Source: Hydra vulgaris (lineage: Eukaryota; Cnidaria; Hydrozoa; Anthoathecata; Hydridae). Taken from it: a stretch of DNA of 64,000 bases. The translations under genes and the position numbers were made by a program. The notes beneath the pieces were generated by a model. It was not told the DNA's origin. It saw only the letters and a program-made list of their open reading frames with translations, and ran no database searches. Below are positions 41,985 through 53,821 of this stretch, in pieces (position 1 is the stretch's first letter; each line of letters starts with the position of its first letter). The stretch spans positions 58,556,001 through 58,620,000 of the forward strand of contig NC_088928.1 of assembly GCF_038396675.1 (NCBI RefSeq), written 5' to 3'.

Positions 41985-42177
41985 GCAACGATTGTTTTTT
42001 ATAAAATTTAACCATTTAAAAGGTAGTACTTAGCTACAGTTATGAATGCTAATGTTATATTAAGCTGTTATAAATAAATATTAGTATAGGCATATCATAA
42101 AAGTTTAATTTCATTATTTATAAATGTGCTTATTTAAAAAAAAGCTCGCCTATTTTTTATTTTGTTGTTTATATTTT

Positions 42178-42329
42178 TAGACATGATGACCACAAAATTG
42201 GATATTTGCATATTTTTTTTTAACTATTTTTTAGACATGACATTTAACTATTTTTTAGACATTTTTATATTTTAGACATGATGACCACAAAATTGGATAT
42301 TTGCATATTTTTTTTTAACTATTTTTTGT
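42178..42329. repeat. 95-bp direct duplication
   Basis: The block 'GACATGATGACCACAAAATT' to 'GCATATTTTTTTTTAACTA' occurs at 42179 and again 95 bp later, essentially identical. Confidence 0.9.
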
Positions 42330-42439
42330 TTTTATTACTAATTACCTAAATCTTTACCAAAGATCAATTACCTTAATATTTAATTGCTATTTGAAATGAG
42401 ATGGTCAAAAATCCGATAAAAATTTATTCAAAAATTACT

Positions 42440-42572
42440 GCCGTGGCGCAGTGGTTAGAGCGCTTCCTTTATAAGAGAGAGAGATTCGGCGTGAAGTTCC
42501 TGGATAGATACTTTTATTTTCAGTGCTCTGTGGCAAGACCATTAGGTATTTTTGGGGCATCTAAAACAAAAA
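42440..42572 (+). mobile_element. tRNA-derived SINE, copy 3 (internally shortened)
   Basis: Head 'GCCGTGGCGCAGTGGTTAGA' and tail 'GTGGCAAGACCATTAGG', 'TGGGGCATCTAAAAC'. The middle is shortened and rearranged relative to copy 1. Confidence 0.85.
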
Positions 42573-42615
42573 TTAAAAGTCTATTTACCTCTGTGTAACT
42601 AAGGAAAGTATCTGG

Positions 42616-42990
42616 TTGTTAAGAAATGCGCCTTGCGAGCCACTTCTAAGTAAGCTTGGATCATTAAACGTGTACAAAATTAATATATATTTAGTCTTAC
42701 AATTCATGTATAAAATAAAACACGAACTATCTCCAACAATTTTTAATCAATATTTTAGTAAAATAAGCTATAAATACCCCACCAGATTTTTCGGAAACAA
42801 TTTTGTAACTCCAAAATTTAATCTAAAGTTATGTTCTTATTCTATTCAGTATCGGGGACCTTTTTTATGGAAAAGTTTTAAACAGATTGTTCATAATAAA
42901 AAACAAACACTTCCGCAATTCAAAGCTAATTTAAAATATAATTTAGTAAATATGGATTTTAATATTCTAAATATTGTTTACTTTTGAATA
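42616..42990 (+). pseudogene. LINE family B 3'-end fragment
   Basis: Frame 42616-42987 reads 'INIYLVLQFMYKIKHELSPT', 'YKYPTRFFGNNF' and 'SIQYRGPFLWKSFKQ', the conserved C-terminal tail of this LINE type. No reverse-transcriptase part remains. Confidence 0.7.
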
Positions 42991-43339
42991 TTTAGTCTTG
43001 AAGTTTAAAAAGTTTTATTGTTATGTTTCATTTAATCTAAACATCTTTTTGTAAATTATCTTATATTTATTTTATTTTTGACACTTTTATATATTTTATG
43101 TTGTTGTGGATGGAATTTTATTCATTTTATTATAAAAACGACAATACGAGGCAACATGTATGTGTGTATGTGTCATGTGCGTACGTGTGTATGTATATAC
43201 ACATATATATTTATAGATTTCATACCTTTCTTAACTAGATTTAATTTTAATTTTTTATTACTTTTTTGTTTCTTAACTTCTTATACTTGACGTTTTGTAA
43301 AGACTTTTTAATATTTTACGGACTTAAAAAATACGATTG

Positions 43340-43612
43340 TAATCGGGCTCGGATTAACTTACCGAAGTTGTGAAGGTTGCCAAGCTAATTTTTATCATGC
43401 CAGCTACAAATGTTTTTAATGAAAGATCTTTCTCCGCTTTAAAAAGAGTTAAAACCTACCTTCGATTGATAACAACAGATTCCCGCCTAAACAACTTACT
43501 AGTTTTTCATACCAACGTGAAAGCAGTGGACAATGTTAATTTGGTTGAGATAGCAAAAGAGTTTATTAATAAATGTCAAACACGAATAAACGTTTTTGGA
43601 AATTTCAGTTAG
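43340..43612 (+). pseudogene. hAT transposase C-terminal dimerisation fragment
   Basis: 'FIMPATNVFNERSFSALKRV', then 'KTYLRLITTDSRLNNLLVFH' and 'DNVNLVEIAKEFI'. This is the hAT C-terminal dimerisation motif (…NA.SER.FS.LKR.KT.LR…RL..L). It ends with a stop at 43612. It lies just outside the 43710 element and so belongs to another, lost copy. Confidence 0.8.
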
Positions 43613-44559
43613 CATTTTTGTAGAGGTAAACAATGCTTGACGCAAGTATTACATTTTTTATTTGTTTTATAGATGTGGAGTTTAATGTTCATTAAATATA
43701 CATTATAAATAGAAATTGCAATCCCGGGATACGGAATCCCGGACGTTTTTAGGTCTCGAAAATCCCGGGATTCCAAACACAAAATCCCGGGATTTTTGGG
43801 ATTATAACAGGATTATTATAACTAATTATTATAACTAATTATATTATAACTAATTAAATTATTTTGTAAAACAAAATGTTCAAAGTTGGTAACTATACTG
43901 AATTATAACGAGTTATATAATCCTGCTTTGTAGGTTTATCCTGTTTATGCTTTATCCTTACGATAAATGGAACAAATTTTTGAACAGACTATGGAGTTCG
44001 GGAGTTTATCATTGAAAAAATTTTCACAAACACAAATTAAGGCAGGTTTGTTTGACTTAACGTATTAAAAACAATCGTTAAGTTTGTTGGCAAGACTTCT
44101 TGCGTTAAAAAGATAAACAGTAAAATTGTTGAGCGAATTTGTGGTTAAGTGATTGTTTGAGTTTATTAAGTCGCTTGAACGTTTTGAACTGATAACCTTT
44201 TTAATGCTTTTGTTGTTTACCGCAATAATACGTTGCTTGAGGCATGATTTTTTTGCAATGACTTTGGAATAACTGAAGAAATTAATTTTAATATAAAACA
44301 AAGAAGAAAGCTGCTTCGTGCAAAACGAAAAGGTTTTACAGATATAGTAAATGAAAGTGATGGTGCATCTATGAAGCAGGAGTGTTTTAGATATTAATTT
44401 TTTATTATTTTTTAAATTAAATTTATGTTAAGGCTGTTATTGTATTTTGTAACGTAGTTATTGTATATTACCTTTTTACATTGAAGCTCTTTTTTGATTT
44501 TCTTCATTGATTGAATAATTCTATTTTGGTTAAATGTTTTTTAAACATTAGAGTTTTCA

Positions 44560-45508
44560 AGGAGGCTGAATAAGTGCGAATTTCAAAACTGAGAATCTGC
44601 ATAAGTGCGAAGCAGTTGCAAAGACTGGCATAAGTGCGAACTGGCACAAGCGCGAACTGGCATAAGTGCGCCGAAAGAATTTGCAAACATTGGCGTAAGT
44701 GCGAACTGGCATAAGTGCGAACTGGCATATGTGCGAATCAATTGCAAAAACTGGCATAAGTGCGAACTGGCACAAGCGCAAACTGACATAAGTGCGCCGA
44801 AAGAATTTGCAAACATTGGCGTAAGTGCGAACTGTCATAAGTGCGAACTGGCATATGTGCGAATCAATTGCAAAAACTGGCATAAGAGCGAACTGGCACG
44901 AGCGCGAACTGGCATAAGTGCGCCGAAAGAATTTGCAAACATTGGCATAAGTGCGAATTGGCATAAGTGCGAACTGGCATAAGTGCGAATTGGCATAAGT
45001 GCGAACTTGCCAATTCGCCACTTATGCCAATTTGCACTTATGCCAATTTGCACTTATGCCAATGTTTGCAAATTCTTTCGGCGCACTTATGCTAATTCAC
45101 GCTTGTGCCAGTTCGCACTTATGCCAGTTTTTGCAATTGGTTCGCACTTATGCCAGTTCGCACTTATGCCAGTTCGCACTTATGCCAATGTTTGTAAATT
45201 TTTTCGGCGCACTTATGCCAGTTTGCGCTTGTGCCAGTTCGCACTTATGCCAGTTTTTGCAATTGTTTCGCATTTATGCCAGTTCGCACTTATGCCAGTT
45301 CGCACTTATGCCAATGTGTGCAAATTCTTTTGGCGCACTTATGCCAGTTCGCGCTTGTGCTAGTTCGCACTTATGCCAGTTTTTGCAAGTGATTCGCACT
45401 TATGCCAGTTCGCGCTTGTGCCAGTTCGCACTTATGCCAGTTCGCAATTATGCCAGCCGCACTTATGCAGATTCGCAGTTATGAAATTCGCACTTATTCA
45501 GTCGCCCC
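44560..45508. mobile_element. 949-bp foldback element of 16-bp repeats with 9-bp target duplication
   Basis: Two arms are built of GCGAACTGGCATAAGT-type 16-mers; the orientation flips near 45008. The outermost 'CTGAATAAGTGCGAA' is exactly inverted at the two ends. Flanks GAGTTTTCA (44551-44559) and GAGTTTTCA (45509-45517) are an exact 9-bp direct duplication. A higher-order period of about 123-129 bp is marked by 'GCGCCGAAAGAATTTGCAAA' (three times per arm). Nine-bp duplications and long repetitive inverted arms suggest a MULE-type or Foldback-like non-autonomous element. Long open frames here in several registers are repeat artefacts. Confidence 0.9.
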
Positions 45509-46129
45509 GAGTTTTCATATACTTCTTTTTTCTGTGTTTTCAATAATGCTCAAGTCGTTTTGTTTTTTAATAAATTTTTGACCTTTTTATATGTTAAAAA
45601 AAATTTTTTTCATCAAAAATCTTTATTATTGTTTTTCTCAATATATGAGTTTTTTGCACGCTGCGATAAATATCTTGAAATTGGTTTGTCTGATGGTGTT
45701 GAAATTTTCAGGAGTTGTTTATTATATATATACACATTCACCTTACCAAAAGAACTCATGTTAGTCAACTGGTTCTCAAAATAAGGTCTAGGTTCTAAGC
45801 CTTTTCGGGGCTTTTTTTTAGGCCTTAAACCGGTTTTCTTACAAAAGCTTCAATAGTTTGTTAAATTATTTGATTTTGGCAGGGTGAGTGTAATTATCTG
45901 ATATTAAAAAGCTGTGAAAATTTCATGACCATACCATTATTAGTTTACAGGCTGTTTATTGCAGCGCGTAGTCCATTTTTAGGGTCCATGGACCCAAAAT
46001 TTTGCCTAAAAAAAAAAAAATTTACATTTTTTTTTCCTTAACTGTGCTTTAAATATAAAATACTATTTCTTATATGAAAATTATAAAATATGAGTGTATT
46101 TTTAAAATTTTGATTTTACCTTTAAAAAA

Positions 46130-46256
46130 GGACCACCTTTAAAATATATAGGACCACCTTTAAAGATGTATAGGACCACCTTTAAAAATATATAGGACCA
46201 GCTTTAAAAATGTATAGGACCACCTTTAAAAATGTATAGGACCACCTTTAAAAAAA
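46130..46256. repeat. 22-bp minisatellite, six copies
   Basis: Units of 'GGACCACCTTTAAAAATGTA' plus TA, period 21-22 bp, with minor variants. Confidence 0.93.
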
Positions 46257-46299
46257 TATCCTTCTAAACATGAATGAAAACTGAAAAGGGAACATCATT

Positions 46300-46740
46300 T
46301 TTTCTACACAAAAAAGACAACGACCCAACTTCAGTGTGGTCACTGCGGATAATTTGGCAGCAAAATGTAAGAAATGTGGTGTTATTTTGAAAACATTGGG
46401 TGGTTCTAGAAAAGGCCTTCATACACACTTATCAACTAAGCATAATTTGAAAGTAACTTCAGCTGAAAAAAATTTACCTAGTTCGAGTCAACAGTTGAAT
46501 GCAGCCAGAACCGACGAGAAGCCTCCAACGAAACGAAGAATAACGAGTAAAAAAAACTACCTTAGACGAAACACTGGCTCGAATGATAGCTTTAGATGGG
46601 CTAACATTTAATGTATTTATAACATCAAAAGATTTAAGGCAATTACTGATTACCAGTGGTTTCGAAAATTTGCCCAAGTCAGCAAACTCAATTAAAAGGA
46701 TAGTGGTGAATTAGGGAAGAGTGTGTATGAAAGAGCCAGG
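46300..46740 (+). pseudogene. hAT transposase N-terminal part with BED zinc finger
   Basis: Frame 46336-46611 has a BED-type finger: 'AAKCKKCGVIL', a spacer, then 'GLHTHLSTKHNLKV' (C-x2-C … H-x4-H). A basic linker follows. After a frameshift near 46555 the reading continues 'TLARMIALDGLTFNVFITSK', 'DLRQLLITSGFENLPKSANS'. That is the helical segment normally following the finger in hAT proteins. It belongs to the 43710-52926 element. The catalytic core is missing or displaced by insertions before 51740. Confidence 0.7.
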
Positions 46741-47508
46741 TTTTGAAGGAGCCAATACCATTGTTTCTAACTTACTGGCATCCGATCCTAATTGTATTTA
46801 ACTCTTTGTGTGGCAACACTAGATACCTGTAACCCACAAAAAATGTACAGTTCTACTAAAATAAATAGCGTCGTAAGGGAGCACTAAAGATTTTGAAAAT
46901 GAAAAGTAATTTTTTGGTGGTTTACTTACTTATTTTTAAGATTAGGCGTAATGTTTTATTTGATAAAAGAAACATGCAGCATTCTTATATATATATTTGC
47001 CCTTCATTTGCACAAAAAATATTAGATTAAAGCTTTTGTCAAAATTGTTTAATTTAAGGTTATGTATTTAACCAAACAATTTTTTGAAAGAGCCGACTGT
47101 TTATGCTATGAATAAGCCGACTTTTTTATTTACCTTTTTTTTATACTAAATAATCGTTTTGCGCTTTAACGACTTCATAAATTTTTCGTAATGCTTCATT
47201 GAGCTTATTCTATTGAAATTAGTTGTTTTAATGACTTTTCCTGAAGTTGTAAAACATAGCTCCGTTTGAATTAAAAATAATATTTAATGAAATTTTTAAA
47301 AGTCAAAGTTCTGATAAAGTCATTTTTTTTTTTAAGTTTAAATAATTTTTTAAAACTTTTTTTGTATTGTTTGATTCATTTTATTATGTATTTATTATAT
47401 TATTATGTATTTTTATTATTATGTTATTTCATTAATCTCATTCTCATTTAATTTTTTGATTTTGAATAATTTCTGAAACTATTATTAAAGCTGTTTTATC
47501 ACTGATTA

Positions 47509-47959
47509 CACAGGCCAACAAAAAAAAAAATATTTTTTATGGTGCCGAGCAAACAATTTGTTTTTTGTATAGCATTTCTCATTTTGATTTCAAATATGCA
47601 ACTCTTTTTTTACCATCACGTCAAGTTGTAAAGATATTTAGGTTCAAATCTTAAGTATTTAGGGTAAAGTCACTAATATTGTCGAAAAAAAAGTTATTCA
47701 AAAGTATGTCAACCTGGGTCTCGAAAGAAGCGTATTTTCATAGAGATTTTAGAAAACATAAATATTTTTTCTTAAAATTTATTGACAAAAAAATTATGTG
47801 AAAAAATGCTAAAGACTCTTTAAAAAATTTCAACAGAATGTTATTCAGCAATAATACAAAAAATACTTATTTTTATTACAAACGAATAACATTTTTAAAA
47901 TACAAAAAACTAATTGTTTGTTCGGCACCAGAAAGAAAATTTTTTTTTGTTGACCTGTG
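47509..47959. mobile_element. 451-bp MITE with about 60-bp inverted ends
   Basis: Left 'CACAGGCCAACAAAAAAAAA' … 'GGTGCCGAGCAAACAATTTG' is matched inverted at the right by 'CACAGGTCAACAAAAAAAAA' … 'GGTGCCGAACAAACAATTAG'. Flanking TTA on both sides (47506-47508 and 47960-47962) is a plausible 3-bp target duplication. Confidence 0.85.
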
Positions 47960-49290
47960 TTATCATAGAGTCATAAAACTTTAAGTACAATCTGATTTTT
48001 AGAAGTCTATTTAACAGTTTAATATTTTTAAAAGACTTGGTGGTGTTCAAAAAAAAGTTACGACTGATAGTCGTTCGAAAAAAGTTACGGCTTTTTCATG
48101 GCACAGAGGTGGCTCTTTCATTGACACAATGTTAAGAAAGAGCTGTTTTCTTTCTTTTTTTAAAACAGGTGTATGATAGATTATTAGCATTGTTATCCGA
48201 TTTTTTTTAGAAATAATAGTAGTACTTGCACCTGTCATATTAGCAGTAGATGCGTTATGCAGACGAGATGCTAATCTATGCAATGCAGATGCAGTACTCA
48301 TATTGTTATCTCCCTTTGCTAATAAAATGTTCCGAGCTATAAAAACAAGAATGGAAAAAAGACGATGTGAAGAAATTTCTGGTGTTTTAAAATACCTTCA
48401 ACACGGCTGTTTCACTCGATATAAATCGTCATGAGTTTATCAAAAAAAAAAGTATTTCCGCATAAAAAGTATAAAAATTCACAAACTTTAAAAAAATAGT
48501 AACTTTTTTTATATAAATGCTTTCATCTTGCAATTAAAAAAATATAAAAGATCTATCTTTCCTTGTTAAATAAATATTTACATTAATTGGTATAAAAATA
48601 AATATTGCCAAAATATTTTTAATAATTTAGAACCACTTTTCTAATTTTCGCATATTTTCCGGAAAACATGAGTTGGGCCAACTAAGATTTCATAACATAG
48701 CTTTGTGCTTGATATTTGAAATTTGGAACACTTAACCCTAAATGTCCATTCTATCAGATTCCTCCGTCATCCTAGAGAATTTTTTACAAAAAGACTGTTT
48801 TTAAAGCATTTATATTTTTTAATTGATCGTTTTTAAATGCAAAACGTAACTTTTTTGATTGAAGACGTAAGTTAATAAAATTTCAACCTTTTATGCAAAT
48901 GAAAATAAAAAAATTATTTTACGTGCCTTCAGCTATGTTATGAAATATGTTTTCAAAAATGTCATGTTTTACAACTAATCTTGTTAATTTTAGGCTTACA
49001 TTTGTGTTGACGTTTTTTTGCGATGACGTAACCTTTATGCGTTACGCCCCAAACTATTTATTAACAAATATTCTCCAAACAACTGTTTCGCGAGTCAATT
49101 TTTGAAGTATAAACAAAGTTACGCAGAATCAATTTTTGAAATGTAAACAAAGTTACGCGGAATTTTTCTCTTTGGATTATCAAACTAATATCAGATAAGT
49201 TGTTAAATCCACTTTTATCTAGTGCATATATTTGTTAATTAATATTATTTTATTGGTTTTTATTATATTTATTAATAAGTCAATATTATT

Positions 49291-50252
49291 TTGATAACAA
49301 TATATTCAACTGAGAGGGAAATTCTAAAACAACATATTGGATGGAAAAATGGTTGGGAAGATAGGTGTAATTTTCCTTTTGTTAAGCGATTAATTAAGAC
49401 AGATAAGATCAGTAACAATGCCATTTCCATTTTAATGACAGTCTTTAAAATAAGAGGTGATTTATTTAGTTTTATAAGTTTTCTTTTGCCAATTGATTTT
49501 GATATGCCTAGTAATGACGAGTTTGATAAAATGTGCCTAAAGTTAACACGCCAAAAAAAGAAATATAAAAAAAATTTTAAAGCTATAAAAAACGAAGAAT
49601 TTTTTAAAATGCAACTGTCGCAAGCTCCACCCAAAAAAAAAAATCAGCAGATGCAGATGACTTTTTCACTTTAAATAACAGTCAGGAGCTACTGAATCAA
49701 ACTGATCAATTAACTTCTGAAAATAAAACAAATATGGAGCAGATAGAAAAATTTAAAATGCAAGTATTTAAGTTGGAAGCTGAAATTACAGATTTAAATT
49801 CTAAAAATAGGGCTCTCAACACACATTGTAACTCATTAAGTTCTCAATTAGAGACTATGAGTATTTGGCTAATTACTGAGCTTCATCAATATATAAATTT
49901 ATTTGCTATTGAGTTTCATGCTTGCTTTCCAAATGAAAGTATCACATGAAAAATGCATGAACTTATTTTTAATGTGCCACTATTTGTAAAATTCCATAAA
50001 ACTATTGGGTTGCTAAGTGAAGAGGAGGGAGAGTGTTTGCATAATAGCGTAAATAAGGAATTAAGACAGTTGCATTCAGTAAGAAATCAGGAGCAGAAGC
50101 TGCATCTTGTTTTAAAACGCTTTAAATTGCACAGCAAAGCTGATAGGAAGCTTCAAGATTCTAAGGTGAGAAAGTGTGTTGTGTGTTCTGAGCGTGGCGA
50201 AAATTCATTTTATAGACAAGGTCTTTGTCTTGTTTGTGGTCATCAAATTTAG
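49291..50252 (+). pseudogene. DNA-transposon ORF, internally deleted, class unclear
   Basis: Three frame pieces follow each other closely (49291-49674, 49734-49949, 49953-50252). The first half ends in a coiled-coil-like stretch ('FKLEAEITDLNSKNRALNTH'). The second half reads 'FHACFPNESIT', stop, 'MHELIFNVPLFVKFHKTIGL', 'LSEEEGECLHNSVNKELR'. This recalls the 'FP..NITPKMHML.HH…GL.SEQG.E..H' end block of an invertebrate transposase family I cannot name with confidence. It ends with a zinc-ribbon-like 'CVVCSERGENSFYRQGLCLV' plus CG. The expected catalytic middle is absent, so this may be a deletion derivative. One stop and one frameshift. Confidence 0.45.
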
Positions 50253-50409
50253 TTAAAATATTTAAAAAATTAAAAACAGCAACAACAAAAAAAACTATTT
50301 AAAAGTAAGATAAATTATACGAGATCTTTAATTTATATATAAGATAATTTTATTCTGTTCTAATATTTGTGTAATGTTAGTTTAAAATATTATTTTTAAT
50401 ATATTGATT

Positions 50410-50790
50410 TTATATATTAGGTAGGTGCCCATTCTGTTCTTATCTTCAGAAGTTATTTATACCTATGCAATACCTTCGCTCAGGTTAAAGAATGGAATAC
50501 TAGTCTTGCATCAAATGTATGTAAAAATCTAGCTTTTATATATTAACTTGTGATCAGAGCAACTGGTATGTTGTTTGGGTATGATCTTGTATGTTTGTGT
50601 ATTTAATTTAAAAAATGTATTGTCCTTCATTAAATGAACCTTTTTTTTATAGATATATTACATATCCATTCGATGTTTATCACCAGAAGTTAGTTCTACC
50701 TTTGCAGTACCTCTGCTCTACATACCTCCTCGCTGGTTAAAGAATGGAATATAAATCTCATATCAAGTTGGTGTAAAAATTTAGTTCAAT
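50410..50790. repeat. diverged tandem duplication, period about 240 bp
   Basis: 'CAGAAGTTATTTATACCTAT' … 'GGTTAAAGAATGGAATACTA' (50448-50505) recurs as 'CAGAAGTTAGTTCTACCTTT' … 'GGTTAAAGAATGGAATATAA' (50684-50755). Confidence 0.65.
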
Positions 50791-51739
50791 AAATTAAGAA
50801 TTTGTAAACGTTATCAAAATTTTGAGTGGAGCAATTGTTTTTCTGGTTTAGCATGAGTATGAATCTGATATCAATTGGATGTACAAAGATAGTTTACTAC
50901 TTAAAGAACCTATCAGTAAACCAACTGATTATAAAACAGTTTTTAATGGGAATAAAAACAAATTTTCAAAAGATTTCAATTAGCTATTTGTATATTCAAA
51001 CACTTTATTTACTGAGAGAAGAGACTATAGATTCAAGTGCTATAAAATAATTCTACTACCAAAAGCGAGGTCAATTCAAAAACTTAAACTCAAATTTGGT
51101 CATGAATTATTTTATTAGACTTGGTGAGTGTTTATTTATTAACAACTTAACACCATATTATTAGAACTGTATGCACAGAAAAAATAAATGCTTAAGCTTT
51201 AAATGTTTTGACTAAATATTCCAAAATCGAAATCTGGCTTTATTTTGCAATGCAATGAATTTATTGGCTTAGGAAAATAAGTTTCTAAAACAAGAACTCC
51301 TAGGTTTAAAAATGTACTCTTTTAACAGCTAATCCCCCTTTTAACTACATTTTTCATAACTTTGCGAAAAGTGCGGTTTGCTTTCAGACCTCAATAAAGT
51401 CTGTTTTAGCTATCCTTAAACAATTAAGTAAGGTTTTTTTGTTTTTATAATGGTAAAACAATGGGTATATTTGAGAATAACTATCAGAAATAAATTTTTC
51501 TGATTTTTTTTTTGATAAAAAGTAACATCAAATTACTTGAATTCAGCCAACTTCATCATTTGTCGCGTTTTTTTTAAACTTAAAGAAGTTTTTTTACTAA
51601 TGCATTAAATGTCGTAAGATGAAACATTTTATTGGTGTTTTTATTCTTTTTACAAAACAAAATTATCTTTGTTATTTTAAAAGTTATAGAAGTTTTAGTA
51701 ACACCCCTTAAGTCAATATTTTCAAAAAATAACAAGAAG

Positions 51740-52295
51740 CCGTTAAGCTCGGTTTGAAACAGCCGTGTCAAAATCCAAAATATGATGCTGTGAATGATGA
51801 AACAAATGTCTGCAAAATTTTTGGAATTCCTCCTCAAACCCTTATTAGGAAGCAGATAAAAAAGCTTATTGAGAAACTAGCTGCTTTTAAAGATGATAAT
51901 TTAGAAAAATCGAGTATTGATGTTGATGAAAATATAATGGCTGTCGTTAGAAATGAAGAATCACAAGTTCGAGCCTCCCTGTCATGAAGAGAAAAGTTAC
52001 AATAACAAATTGCACAAAGCATGAAAGCTATCAAATCAGAAATACAAACTTCAAATTTAATGTCAATAATAAAGAAAGAAATGCACCTGTTTGAAAATGG
52101 TGGAAACCGGGGGCATAATTTGGAATTAGTATACCAATATTTGTTATCTATTCCACCGACGAGCATCAAACCTGAGCGGGCATTTTCTGCAGCTGGGTAT
52201 TTGGGAAGTAAAATAAGGAGTAGGCTAATTGACCAAACCTTAGATGCTCCACTATTCTTCCGGGCATATTTTCAGACAAAAAAAGAAAGTTTGTA
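51740..52295 (+). pseudogene. hAT transposase C-terminal region
   Basis: 'KQPCQNPKYDAVNDETNVCK' … 'SQVRASLS' (ends 51987 with a stop), then 52021-52295 'LELVYQYLLSIPPTSIKPER', 'AFSAAGYLGSKIRSRLIDQT', 'LDAPLFFRAYF'. This is the hAT dimerisation motif (S.P.TS..SERAFSAAG…K.RSRL…LDAL.FLR.YF). It ends at a stop 630 bp before the right terminus of the 43710-52926 element and is in the same orientation as its BED finger. Confidence 0.85.
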
Positions 52296-53821
52296 AATAA
52301 AATATGCATTTAATATGAATTGTTTTTTTGTTTTACATTTATTATTTAGCTACCATTTATTTATAAATATAAAATAAAGATTTTCTTTAATTTTTGTTAC
52401 TCGATATTAATAAACAACTTATTTTGTTATTTTTTACAAAGTAGCTTGTTGCTACAGCTGCTACATCGGTAGCCAAATTTAAGACAATTTATGTTTACAA
52501 ATTTATTTTGAAATTTGGATTGTTTAGTGACTTTAGTCAAATGCACTTTAAATGTTCAAATGTTATTTACATATCCAATTATTTGATGAAGATTATTCTG
52601 TAAAGTCTGTAATCTTAAAACATAATATGGAAGGTACCGTATATGTATTTCTGCATCATTTTAAGATCTTTATATACACCAGCTGCCTATTACACAATTG
52701 AAACAATTTAAGGCGCCATAGAAAATTAATTTAAGTTATTAAGGCATAATGAAATTAAATAAAACATCAAAATAATGACATCAAAAAGTATATTCAAATA
52801 TGCAGTATTAACTTCTGTTTTTTAGCAAATACCTCACATTATATATAATCCTGGGATCCCGGGATTTTAACTTCTTCAATTCCGAAATCCCGGGATCGTA
52901 AATCAAGCCCGGGATTGCAATCCCTAATTATAACTGAAAATCAAAACTTTTTGTTACCCCCTCCCTCCTTTAAAAGAACTATAGGCCCCCTTAATATCAA
53001 AATTGTGGTTACGGCTCTGCATATACATATGAAACACATTATATTAAAAAAAAAAAATCCATGCATAATTTTTTTTCAGATATAAACATTAAAATAGTTG
53101 CATGCAAAAATATAACAGGAACTTTCATTAAAGCTATCAAGAAAGACTGTAATTTTACTGTCCTATATAATCTTCATCTAAAACATGCACAAAAATAAAC
53201 AGGTTTGGAGAAAAAATAATTAATTTGATAATGAACAAAGTAAGCAAATTCAAAGAGAAAACTGATACACTATTTTGTTGATGTACGAATTTATTATTAT
53301 GTCAAATTTTACGTGACATAAAAGTTTTATAACAGCTCTACGTCATAAAAAATTAAAAATGGCTCGTATTATTCATATTTAGTAAAAGATTATATTTAGG
53401 TGATAAATGTATACTTATTTATTTGAAATGTACTAAATTGAAAATTATAAATTATTGATATCCTTAATCTTTTTATTATATTTAAACAAGAAGGAACGTT
53501 TGAGTTGTTTTATATTAATAGAGCTTTATAAACAATTCATACAGCAGTTGCATAATTTTAGACTACTAAATAAAATGTCTAAATATTTTTAAATATTAAA
53601 ACGATTGCAAAACTTTAATGCCTGATCTTAGGATTATAAAAAAAAATATTTTTATATTTAAATGAAACTCTAATTGCTAGGTACCGTACAGTTATATTTT
53701 AAACCTTTCAGCATACTGCAGAGGTAGTTAAGAATTGAAACATACGTATTTTGAAAAAAAAGTGTTCATATTAATAATACGTTTACTTTGTTAAACAATG
53801 TAACATTGTTACATTGTTTGC

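Larger units (their letters stand above)
43710..52926 (+). mobile_element. 9.2-kb hAT element, nested and decayed
   Basis: Left end 'TAGAAATTGCAATCCCGGG' and right end 'CCCGGGATTGCAATCCCTA' are inverted (two mismatches). They are flanked by ATTATAAA (43702-43709) and ATTATAAC (52927-52934), an 8-bp target duplication with one mismatch. Both subterminal regions carry several ATCCCGGGAT palindromes. Inside on the plus strand are a BED-finger N-terminal part (46300-46740) and a hAT dimerisation domain (51740-52295) in the right order, so the element probably once encoded its own transposase. Secondary insertions: 44560-45508, 47509-47959 and the 49291-50252 ORF region. Confidence 0.8.

Noticed and set aside
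44557-45484. Several long open frames (up to about 160 codons) on both strands
   Set aside because: They come from the 16-bp repeat array, which lacks stops in several registers; the peptides are pure repeats of one motif and differ by frame.
48049-48858. Facing AAAAAAGTTACG and CGTAACTTTTTT motifs as possible transposon ends
   Set aside because: Similarity does not extend beyond about 14 bp and further GTTACG motifs occur nearby, so the boundaries are not defensible.
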